A DNA stretch of 7,379 nucleotides from Aquificales bacterium (GTDB lineage Bacteria; Aquificota; Aquificia; Aquificales; QOAS01), in the NCBI GenBank assembly GCA_027035985.1, contig JALVTI010000100.1, forward strand, positions 1-7,379, read 5' to 3'. The position numbers were made by a program, and so were the translations under genes. Below are positions 1 through 4,969 of the stretch, in pieces. The notes below the pieces were generated by a model. It worked only from the letters and a program-made list of their open reading frames with translations, was not told the DNA's origin and did no database searches. The first letter of the stretch is position 1. Each line of letters opens with the position of its first letter.

Positions 1-107
1 GTTTGTTTGCAAAGGTGAGGTATATGGAGTTAAGTGGTTGGAGGAGAAAGCTTACTATTTTGACCTATTTAACCGCTTTGGGGGTCGCCTCCTATGCTTA
101 CGCCTAA
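1..107 (+). CDS. C-terminal fragment of a probable membrane protein (5' end off window)
   Basis: The third reading frame is open from the left edge to a TAA at 105-107 and gives about 34 residues. A basic patch with Gly-Trp-Arg-Arg is followed by a roughly 19-residue hydrophobic stretch ending in SYAYA, which looks like a last transmembrane helix. The 'GWRR plus final helix' arrangement is reminiscent of the C-termini of CcsA/HemX-type cytochrome c assembly proteins, but the fragment is too short to assign. Its codons (GTC, GCC, TCC, TAC, GAG, AGG) fit the neighbouring genes. A competing frame, open to a TAA at 125-127, looks less like a natural C-terminus. An ATG at 24-26 could also start a 27-residue peptide, but the frame is open upstream of it, so a cut gene is the simpler reading. 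The next gene, maf, follows on the same strand 44 bases later. Confidence 0.42.
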   Translation, partial: LFAKVRYMELSGWRRKLTILTYLTALGVASYAYA

Positions 108-134
108 TTTCTCACCCAGCGTATTAACTTGCGT

Positions 135-140
135 TTTAAT
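135..140 (+). promoter_or_regulatory. Candidate -10 hexamer TTTAAT just upstream of maf
   Basis: TTTAAT matches the sigma-70 consensus TATAAT at five of six positions and ends 11 bases before the maf ATG. A transcript starting about 7 bases downstream would have a leader of only a few bases. No convincing -35 box is visible at the usual distance. The assignment rests mainly on the same arrangement recurring at four other starts in this window. Confidence 0.35.
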
Positions 141-151
141 CTATCCTCCTT

Positions 152-754
152 ATGGAGGTAATCCTAGCCTCTTCCTCCCCGAGGAGAAGGCAAATTTTGA
201 ACCTTATAGGGTTAAAAGGTTTCAAAGTGGTTCCCCCCAAGGGGAGGGAGGTAAAGGTTAGGAAACCTTCGGACGTGAGGAAAAACGCTCTCCTAAAGGG
301 GGAATCGGTCTTAAAGGAACTATCCAAAGTGGGTAAGTATCTCGTTATAGCCTCCGATACGGCGGTCCTTATAAACGGACGCTTTTTGGGAAAACCCTCC
401 TCTCCCCAAGAGGCTAGGGAGATGCTAGAAACCCTTTCGGGAAATTGGCACACCGTCTACACCTCCATAGGGGTCTTTCTGAAGGAGGGTTCCCGAGTGA
501 GGAAAAAACTGGTTCTCGACCGCGCGAGGGTGAAGTTTAAAAAGCTCTCCGATGGAGAAATAGATTGGTACATCTCGACCAGCGAACCGCTCGACAAGGC
601 GGGCGCCTATGGCATACAGGGTTATGGGGCGATTTTTGTCGAAAAAATCGTCGGCGATTACTTCACCGTTATGGGAATGTCCCCGAACAAACTTTACGGG
701 TTGTTGGTGGAATTGTTGGGAGAGGAAAGGGTTTTGAAACTCTTAAACGGCTAG
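152..754 (+). CDS. maf: Maf-family nucleoside triphosphate pyrophosphatase (dTTP/UTP type)
   Basis: This cytosolic house-cleaning enzyme hydrolyses nucleoside triphosphates to the monophosphate and pyrophosphate, limiting incorporation of wrong or modified nucleotides. Maf proteins were first linked to septum inhibition. The 200-residue protein is full length for the family. The N-terminal substrate loop SSSPRR is at residues 7-12, a candidate catalytic Glu at 33, Lys49 aligns with the conserved family lysine, ASDT is at 67-70 with Asp69 as the likely general base, and Lys81 is in GKP. The DKAGAYGIQG signature at 148-157 is typical of the YhdE/dTTP-UTP subgroup rather than the YceF/m7GTP subgroup. 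The ATG is the first possible start after an in-frame TAA at 137-139 and yields the canonical N-terminus. No Shine-Dalgarno precedes it; the six bases upstream are pyrimidine-rich. The 3' end overlaps the convergent downstream gene by 12 bases. Confidence 0.95.
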   Translation: MEVILASSSPRRRQILNLIGLKGFKVVPPKGREVKVRKPSDVRKNALLKGESVLKELSKVGKYLVIASDTAVLINGRFLGKPSSPQEAREMLETLSGNWHTVYTSIGVFLKEGSRVRKKLVLDRARVKFKKLSDGEIDWYISTSEPLDKAGAYGIQGYGAIFVEKIVGDYFTVMGMSPNKLYGLLVELLGEERVLKLLNG

Positions 755-1174
755 GGGTTCGTAAACCTCTTCCTTGTCGAGGTCGTAAATCCTCAAAATG
801 GGCGTATCCTCGAGACACCTCGAGTAGGCGAGGACGGGTTTTTCCCAAATGGTTTCGCTCTCTATTAGGTTCACCAACCTCTCCAGCCCCTCTTCGTCGC
901 TGAGGGGATAGCTGTTTTCGATGTCATAAATGAGCACACCCGCCTTCTCTATACCCAATTTGGACTTTAGCTCTTTAAAGAGCCTTTTAACGGCTGTGTA
1001 GTGGTCGAGAACCTCCAAGGGGTTTTCAACCCTTTCGACCAATTTGCGGACGAAGTTTGTAAATTCCCTTTCCCCCTCTTTGGAGAGGAGTTTTTCAGCA
1101 CCCTCACAGGTTTTGAGGATTACCAGAAGATTTTTTTTGTTAGAATAGGCGACTACAGCCCCCTTATCCCTCAT
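743..1174 (-). CDS. Uncharacterised 143-residue cytosolic protein
   Basis: I do not recognise this protein. It has no signal peptide or membrane segment. It reads as an alternating alpha/beta protein: a short strand VVAY (7-10), strand NLLVIL (15-20), a long charged helical region at about 24-73, strand AGVLIYDI (78-85), an acidic helix at 92-107 (SDEEGLERL), and strands near 113-117 and 126-130. The two cysteines are at 23 and 120. The start is firm: the ATG at 1174 is preceded at 7 bases by a perfect AGGAGG on the minus strand (1187-1182). It lies 76 bases downstream of tsaB on the same strand and may be co-transcribed with it. Its 3' end overlaps maf by 12 bases, tail to tail. Codon use matches the neighbours, so it is probably a real, lineage-restricted gene. 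Confidence 0.82.
   Translation of the reverse strand: MRDKGAVVAYSNKKNLLVILKTCEGAEKLLSKEGEREFTNFVRKLVERVENPLEVLDHYTAVKRLFKELKSKLGIEKAGVLIYDIENSYPLSDEEGLERLVNLIESETIWEKPVLAYSRCLEDTPILRIYDLDKEEVYEPLAV
753..770. terminator. Possible hairpin at the maf / 143-residue gene convergent junction
   Basis: An inverted repeat begins at the maf stop codon: AGGGGTT (753-759), loop CGTA, AACCTCT (764-770), giving seven pairs including one G-U. It sits exactly where two transcripts meet tail to tail, so it could help end either. Neither side is followed by a real T-run, so this is at best a weak or Rho-assisted terminator. It also lies in coding sequence of the minus-strand gene. Confidence 0.25.
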
Positions 1175-1181
1175 CGCTTTT

Positions 1182-1187
1182 CCTCCT
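1182..1187 (-). promoter_or_regulatory. Strong Shine-Dalgarno (AGGAGG) of the 143-residue gene
   Basis: On the minus strand AGGAGG stands 7 bases before the ATG at 1174. It fixes the start of an otherwise unrecognised gene and contrasts with the next gene upstream, tsaB, which has none. Confidence 0.8.
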
Positions 1188-1195
1188 TTTTTTCC

Positions 1196-1220
1196 TTTCT
1201 AATTCAAAAATAGAAATTAG
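1196..1220. repeat. AT-rich overlapping inverted repeats in the gap upstream of the 143-residue gene
   Basis: Two overlapping inverted repeats occupy the 76-base gap: TTTCTA (1196-1201) with TAGAAA (1211-1216), and CTAATT (1199-1204) with AATTAG (1215-1220). They lie about 22 bases upstream of the start, just beyond the Shine-Dalgarno, where an operator or promoter would sit. The arms are short and the region is AT-rich, so chance is a serious alternative. Confidence 0.25.
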
Positions 1221-1250
1221 GCTGTTAAGAAAGGGTTAATATGCCCCAGG

Positions 1251-1898
1251 TCAAACGGGTGGGCGGAAGTAGACCGGCTCGACCTCAAAGATATTAGCCG
1301 CCGCTCCGCGGCGGGATTTTTCGTAGGCTATAACGGCGCCTGCCTCCGAGAGCCCCCTAAGCGGCAGGACGAGCTTCTCCCTTATCGGAAGACGCTTTTC
1401 AACAGCCTCAAACTCCTCCGCAAAGTGGTAGGGAATAATTAGGTTCAACCTTTTCCCCAAAAGGGATTCTATAGCCTCCTCGTCCAACGCCGAGGGTTTT
1501 ACCATCTCCCTCCAACCCTCGAAGGTCTTTTCCCATATACCGTAAACCCAATAGCGGGAGACCTTTATTACGGTTAGGTATTCCCCCTCGGAGGTTGCAA
1601 ACTTCGTAAAACCCTCAAAGGTGGTGTAGGTGTAAAGGGGTTTACCCAAAACCTGGGCGTAAGTTTTAAAAGACGCGACCCCAACCCTCAAGCTGGTCGA
1701 ATACCCGGGACCCAAATTCACCGCAAAGGCGTCGACACTTTTAACGTCCACCTTTAGGTCTTCGAGGATCTTGGGGAACACTTCGAGGAACTTCTTACCC
1801 CTCTCCTCCCCGTAGTGGAGCACCGAAACCCTCTTTTCCTCATCCCAAAGGGTGAAGTTGTGGTATGAGTAAGAACTGTCAAGGCTTAGGATGAGCAT
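1251..1898 (-). CDS. tsaB: TsaB (YeaZ) subunit of the tRNA t6A37 threonylcarbamoyltransferase complex
   Basis: TsaB is a catalytically inactive ASKHA-fold paralogue of TsaD. With TsaD and TsaE it transfers threonylcarbamoyl to A37 of ANN-decoding tRNAs in the cytosol. The 215 residues match the family's usual length. The N-terminal strand LILSLDSS (2-9) corresponds to the family's LAIDTS. The segment VDAFAVNLGPGYSTSLRVGV (55-74) corresponds to the usual 'GPGSFTGLRIG' loop, and the C-terminal EPVYFRPPV (207-215) is typical. The loop is diverged: SFTG is replaced by YSTS. The ATG at 1898 is the first start after an in-frame TAA and gives the canonical N-terminus, but no Shine-Dalgarno precedes it. 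Only 22 bases separate it from the divergent secreted-protein gene. A small unknown gene follows downstream on the same strand. tsaD and tsaE are not in the window. Confidence 0.88.
   Translation of the reverse strand: MLILSLDSSYSYHNFTLWDEEKRVSVLHYGEERGKKFLEVFPKILEDLKVDVKSVDAFAVNLGPGYSTSLRVGVASFKTYAQVLGKPLYTYTTFEGFTKFATSEGEYLTVIKVSRYWVYGIWEKTFEGWREMVKPSALDEEAIESLLGKRLNLIIPYHFAEEFEAVEKRLPIREKLVLPLRGLSEAGAVIAYEKSRRGAAANIFEVEPVYFRPPV
1298..1321 (+). terminator. GC hairpin plus T5 on the plus strand, inside tsaB (antisense)
   Basis: CCGCCGC (1298-1304), loop TCC, GCGGCGG (1308-1314), then GA and five T (1317-1321). Read on the plus strand this has the shape of an intrinsic terminator: seven perfect GC pairs, a 3-base loop and a short T-run. 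It lies within the 3' end of tsaB, which is on the other strand and encodes Arg-Arg-Gly-Ala-Ala-Ala there. It could stop plus-strand transcripts running through from maf, but coding constraint alone could also explain it. Confidence 0.3.
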
Positions 1899-1906
1899 AG
1901 CGAAAG

Positions 1907-1912
1907 TAGAAT
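1907..1912 (+). promoter_or_regulatory. Candidate -10 hexamer TAGAAT for the secreted-protein gene
   Basis: TAGAAT (five of six matches to TATAAT) ends 8 bases before the ATG at 1921. The expected transcription start falls on or within two bases of the start codon, predicting a leaderless mRNA. No clear -35 box is seen. The hexamer overlaps by two bases a -10-like hexamer facing the other way for tsaB. Confidence 0.42.
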
Positions 1913-1916
1913 TTTA
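1911..1916 (-). promoter_or_regulatory. Candidate -10 hexamer TAAAAT for tsaB
   Basis: On the minus strand TAAAAT (five of six matches) lies 12 bases before the tsaB ATG, predicting a leader of about five bases. It overlaps the oppositely facing TAGAAT at 1907-1912, so polymerase could probably occupy only one direction at a time. A -35 would lie within the neighbouring coding sequence, and none is obvious there. Confidence 0.35.
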
Positions 1917-1920
1917 GAGT

Positions 1921-2319
1921 ATGCGCAAAAGACTGCTCTCAGCCCTCGCCCTGCCGCTTTTGACCTTCGCAATGGGCGAAAGGGCGGTTCCCCAAAACTT
2001 CGTGCCGGCGAAGATAGTCGACAAACGGGGTGTGGCTCACGAGGTTTCCGCCCTGGTCTGCGACGGAAAAACCTACTTTACCTTTGAAGACGGTTCGGTA
2101 TACCTAAAGGTGCCTTTCGAAAACTTAAAGAAACTCGTCGTGGAGGGTAAGAAGGGGGATAAACTTCTGGTGGAGGCTTACTTTACCAACGGCGGGAGAA
2201 AAAAACTTTTGATAGACCCCGATGTGGAGTGTGTGGGACCCACCCCCTACGGGACTGTGGACGCCTTCCTCTCCCAAATAAGGGAGATAGATTTTGGAAA
2301 ACCTTCTAACGGTCGGTAA
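1921..2319 (+). CDS. Small secreted protein of unknown function
   Basis: The 132-residue product begins with a clear Sec signal peptide: basic RKR at 2-4, a hydrophobic core at about 5-17 (LLSALALPLLTFA) and probable cleavage near residues 17-22. The mature part, about 110 residues, looks beta-rich, with alternating hydrophobic strands around residues 28-34, 41-47, 51-63, 70-75, 81-88 and 94-98. It has two cysteines (47 and 104) that could pair outside the cytoplasm. No lipobox is visible at the cleavage site, so a soluble periplasmic protein is more likely than a lipoprotein. I do not recognise the family. The ATG is the first possible start after an in-frame TAG at 1915-1917 and has no Shine-Dalgarno. 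Its start is 22 bases from the divergent tsaB start, and its 3' end overlaps the convergent cyclase gene by 14 bases. Confidence 0.82.
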   Translation: MRKRLLSALALPLLTFAMGERAVPQNFVPAKIVDKRGVAHEVSALVCDGKTYFTFEDGSVYLKVPFENLKKLVVEGKKGDKLLVEAYFTNGGRKKLLIDPDVECVGPTPYGTVDAFLSQIREIDFGKPSNGR

Positions 2320-3670
2320 TCTCTACCCTGTTTTTTCCGTTTTTCTTAGCCCTGTAAAGTGCCTCGTCGACTCTTTTAAAAAACTCCTTTGGGTCTTCCC
2401 CTCTATATTCCCCTACACCGAATGAAGCGGTAACTTTAACCTTGCAAAGGGGATTTTTTTCCAGAGAAGACCTTATTCGTTCCGCCAATTGAACCGCCTC
2501 TTTTAAGGGGGCGTTTACGAATATACTAAATTCCTCCCCACCCCATCTGACAACCACATCATCTTTTCTAACGTTTTCTTTTAAAATTTTCGCAACATGT
2601 CTTAAGACTTTATCCCCAAAGTTGTGTCCATATGTATCGTTTATGCGCTTAAAATCGTCCAAATCCAGCAGAATAAAGGAAATGGGTTCTTTTCTCTCGT
2701 GGAGGTTCTTTAATTTCCTCAAAATATAAACGTTGAAAAATCTCCTATTGAGCAGTCCCGCTAAGGGGTCTTTAAAAAGTTTTTTCTCCAATTTTTGGAG
2801 ATTTTCGCCGTATTTTATGAGACCATAACGGTAAGCCCAAAAGTGGAGAATTCCTGCCGTAATAAGGATTATTACCGCAAATAGGATGTCCTCTAAAAGT
2901 TGTAACTTGTACCTTTCACAAAAGGTGGAAGCCTCCAACTTGAACCTTTCAAAGACGATTTGTAGGTAATTTTTTATTTCGGTTGAGTATAGGAGAAAGG
3001 TTTTTTCAACACCATTTGTGGAAATTTGTTTTTCACGTTCCAATAGGGGGGTTATTAAATTGAGAACTCTTTCCTCAAAGAGTACTTTTAAATCTTTTGG
3101 GGAAATCTCCGTTTTAAATCCATGGGCGTAAGCGTCGGCTTTTCCTTTGTGAAGTAAAAGATTTTCTTCCTTTTTATGCAAGTAATCCAAAAGAAAGTTT
3201 GTGGTTTCCGTATCAAAAGCCAGTAATAAGTATAGGGTCTTGAATTTTAAGGATATTATTTTGGGCTTGAGTAATGAACTGAATTTACTATAACACTCCA
3301 AGAGATAATCAATAATTTCCCCTTTTTTGCTTTCATCTATACTTTTATTTCCGTGTAGAAATGGACAATTTTTAAGACCTTCGTAATTGGGGCTTTTTAA
3401 TTGATATTCCTTAAAGTGGAACCGATTTTTTCCTCCTTTAGAGTTGAAATCAATTCCTTTCAACTGCAGTTGTGTATAAAAACGTTCCCTGTTAAGGTTC
3501 ACAACATTTTCTGCTAAAACCTTTAAATGGTCCAAAAATTGGACACTTTTATCGATTTTTTGGTATTTGCTGTAAGCATCGAGGATAAAAAAGGTAATGA
3601 TAACAAGTAGGGCGAGGTAAGAAACTATGAGGAAGGGGAAAAGAATTTTCCGAAAATCGCTATTTCTCAC
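2306..3670 (-). CDS. Membrane-bound diguanylate cyclase (GGDEF) with an unrecognised extracytoplasmic sensor region
   Basis: This protein makes cyclic di-GMP from two GTP at the inner membrane. Layout of the 454 residues: a short basic N-terminus; transmembrane helix 1 at about 9-31; a roughly 230-residue mostly helical extracytoplasmic region with cysteines at 102, 125 and 251; transmembrane helix 2 at about 262-281; a short linker; and the GGDEF domain at about 296-452. The catalytic signature is GGEEF (377-381), with DLDDFKRINDTYGH at 336-349 supplying metal and nucleotide ligands. An intact RxxD inhibitory site (Arg368-Asp371) predicts product feedback inhibition. No EAL or HD-GYP partner is present. 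The start is GTG, the first possible start after the antiporter's stop in the same frame, 9 bases away. There is no Shine-Dalgarno. The sensor half is strikingly AT-rich (17 G or C in each of the 60-base lines at 3241 and 3301), unlike its neighbours. Confidence 0.93.
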   Translation of the reverse strand: MRNSDFRKILFPFLIVSYLALLVIITFFILDAYSKYQKIDKSVQFLDHLKVLAENVVNLNRERFYTQLQLKGIDFNSKGGKNRFHFKEYQLKSPNYEGLKNCPFLHGNKSIDESKKGEIIDYLLECYSKFSSLLKPKIISLKFKTLYLLLAFDTETTNFLLDYLHKKEENLLLHKGKADAYAHGFKTEISPKDLKVLFEERVLNLITPLLEREKQISTNGVEKTFLLYSTEIKNYLQIVFERFKLEASTFCERYKLQLLEDILFAVIILITAGILHFWAYRYGLIKYGENLQKLEKKLFKDPLAGLLNRRFFNVYILRKLKNLHERKEPISFILLDLDDFKRINDTYGHNFGDKVLRHVAKILKENVRKDDVVVRWGGEEFSIFVNAPLKEAVQLAERIRSSLEKNPLCKVKVTASFGVGEYRGEDPKEFFKRVDEALYRAKKNGKNRVEITDR

Positions 3671-3679
3671 CGTCGGGTG

Positions 3680-4852
3680 CTATTGTACCAAATCGCGTAA
3701 ATAGTCGGGAACTTCCCCTTTCTTTTTCTTTTTCTTTCCGAAAATTTTGTCAACTATCTTAGGTGCGTAGATAAAGATAACCGAACCCAATACGGCGGTT
3801 GTGATTATATAAATTGCGCTTAAGGGTTGTATAGCCTTTGGAGCCATAGCGGTAACAACTATCGAGAATTCTCCCCTCGGAATCATTTCGAGCGCCGCCC
3901 TAAGCGAAAGCTTGGGCGAAAGTCCGGCAAGTAAACCCCCCACATAGGTGCCGGCAACTTTACCCAGAACACTTAGAATAATCAAAAGCGTTAGGAATAA
4001 AAGGTTTGGCATTTGGGTAATTTCCGGTATGGACGCACCGAAGTTGTAGAAGAAAATAGCCATAGACAACTCTTTTAGGTCGTGGAGGGATTTTTCTATA
4101 TCTTCCGCGAAGGGGGTTTCACCAAACATCAGACCCAATATAAAGGCTCCCAAAACTTCGCTAATACCCAGAGAGTGGAAAGCCCCGGCTATTAATAGGA
4201 GCAAACCGAGCATTAGCAGAATTACATCCTCCGCACCGATGAGGATTTTTTCGAGATAGTGGGTGATACGTGAGAGTATTAATTTGCCCAACACTATCGA
4301 TAGCCCAACCACTACAAACATCAGGACGATATTCCCCGCTATGTGGGCTGGGTTGACCTGCCCCTGCATCAGTCCGAATAGTACCGATAGGAGAATAATC
4401 GAAACGATATCCTCGAATATCAGTATTCCGAGAATCAGTTCCGTTTCAGGGTTAATCAGCCTCTTGTAATCTATCAACAGCTTGGCGATTATAGAGGTGG
4501 ACGACGGGTAGGCTACCGTGGCGATAAATAGAGCCTCTATCCAGTTGAAACCGAAAAGTAGAGCTAATCCCAATGGGGGGAAGAAGTTTAAAACAAAATC
4601 GGCAACTCCCGCTTTCCAAGACTTTGCGGTCATTGACTTTAGCTTGTCGATGTTAAACTCCAATCCGATGAAGAAGAAGAGTAGGATAAGTCCCAGCTCG
4701 ACAAAAAAGTGGAGGTGTTCGGCGTGAATGAAATCCTTTGTCAGTAGTCCGAGGAATATTATCGGAATGAGCGAGGGGATACCGAACCGCCTCGAAATCA
4801 AAATCGAAAGGTAGATTAAAAACAGCGCTAATCCCGAATAGAGTAAAGCCAT
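3680..4852 (-). CDS. CPA2-family cation/proton antiporter
   Basis: This integral inner-membrane monovalent cation:proton antiporter of the CPA2 family (relatives KefB/KefC, NapA, GerN) would help control cytoplasmic pH and Na+ or K+. The 390 residues form about 12 or 13 hydrophobic helices from residue 5 to about 365. Family landmarks: FFFIGLEF (59-66), the unwound crossover YPSSTSIIAKLL (115-126), the acidic pair Glu147-Asp148 in FEDIVSI, and MIPRGEFSIV (323-332). Electrogenic Na+ antiporters usually carry Asp-Asp and Kef K+ systems Gln-Asp at the pair, so Glu-Asp leaves ion choice open. The C-terminus is a short tail with six lysines (373-378, encoded by three AAGAAA units) and no TrkA-N domain. 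The ATG is chosen because it gives the first helix; no Shine-Dalgarno is seen. It is divergent from tsf and 9 bases upstream of the diguanylate cyclase gene, suggesting an operon. Confidence 0.92.
   Translation of the reverse strand: MALLYSGLALFLIYLSILISRRFGIPSLIPIIFLGLLTKDFIHAEHLHFFVELGLILLFFFIGLEFNIDKLKSMTAKSWKAGVADFVLNFFPPLGLALLFGFNWIEALFIATVAYPSSTSIIAKLLIDYKRLINPETELILGILIFEDIVSIILLSVLFGLMQGQVNPAHIAGNIVLMFVVVGLSIVLGKLILSRITHYLEKILIGAEDVILLMLGLLLLIAGAFHSLGISEVLGAFILGLMFGETPFAEDIEKSLHDLKELSMAIFFYNFGASIPEITQMPNLLFLTLLIILSVLGKVAGTYVGGLLAGLSPKLSLRAALEMIPRGEFSIVVTAMAPKAIQPLSAIYIITTAVLGSVIFIYAPKIVDKIFGKKKKKKGEVPDYLRDLVQ
3682..3690 (-). promoter_or_regulatory. Extended -10 element (TGG-TACAAT) for the diguanylate cyclase gene, inside the antiporter stop region
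   Basis: On the minus strand TACAAT (five of six matches) is preceded by TGG, giving the TGN extension that can replace a -35 box. It lies 11 bases before the GTG start of the cyclase and overlaps the last antiporter codons and the first base of its TAG. It could drive a separate, near-leaderless cyclase transcript independent of the antiporter. Confidence 0.42.
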
Positions 4853-4881
4853 AAGGATTAAAGATTTACATTCGCCTCATG

Positions 4882-4923
4882 AAAAGGCAAAGGAGTATAA
4901 CACAGAGCTCCTCAAAGCCTTTT
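4882..4923. promoter_or_regulatory. 42-base interrupted inverted repeat between the antiporter and tsf
   Basis: Outer arms AAAAGGC (4882-4888) and GCCTTTT (4917-4923), and inner arms AGGAG (4891-4895) and CTCCT (4908-4912), are separated by a small internal bulge and enclose a 12-base loop. The inner arm and loop contain -10-like sequences for both directions: TATAAC on plus (4896-4901) and TATACT on minus (4899-4894). The position, midway in the 117-base divergent gap, fits a shared operator, or a leader hairpin if transcription of either gene starts outside it. No -35 boxes at standard spacing were found, so its role is unproven. Confidence 0.4.
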
Positions 4924-4954
4924 AGGGTTGGAGACGTAAAATAGATACGACTTT

Positions 4955-4961
4955 GGGAGGT
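4955..4961 (+). promoter_or_regulatory. Strong Shine-Dalgarno (GGGAGGT) of tsf
   Basis: GGGAGGT ends 8 bases before the tsf ATG at 4970, which is near-ideal spacing. A TAAAAT hexamer at 4937-4942 lies just upstream and could be the -10 of a conventional promoter with a leader of about 20 bases, though no -35 box is evident. Confidence 0.8.
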
Positions 4962-4969
4962 AAAGAGCG

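Noticed and set aside
2..127. An alternative open frame from the left edge to a TAA at 125-127.
   Set aside because: It has poorer codon fit and no recognisable C-terminal pattern. The frame ending at 107 gives a coherent basic-plus-hydrophobic tail, so I listed only that one.
630..650. An 8-base perfect inverted repeat (CGATTTTT / AAAAATCG) in maf.
   Set aside because: It falls on conserved Maf residues (IFVEKI), is AT-rich and has no T-run after it. Coding constraint explains it.
2315..2341. A possible terminator after the secreted-protein gene: GGTA / TACC followed by T-runs.
   Set aside because: The stem is only four pairs, and the T-runs are the Lys/Asn codons of the conserved GGDEF C-terminus on the other strand.
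3668..3682. Amber readthrough making an antiporter-cyclase fusion, because the TAG and the cyclase GTG are in the same frame, three codons apart.
   Set aside because: In-frame placement has a one-in-three chance, and nothing around the TAG suggests recoding. The cyclase has its own basic N-terminus and first membrane helix.
3717..3740. A repeat of three AAGAAA units near the antiporter 3' end as a slippery or phase-variable site.
   Set aside because: It simply encodes a six-lysine cytoplasmic tail. The -1 frame ends after about 18 residues without joining any known product, and the repeat is short.
4868..4882. A minus-strand mini-ORF ATG-AGG-CGA-ATG-TAA upstream of the antiporter as a leader peptide.
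   Set aside because: It has four codons and no Shine-Dalgarno, so a leader-peptide role cannot be told from chance.
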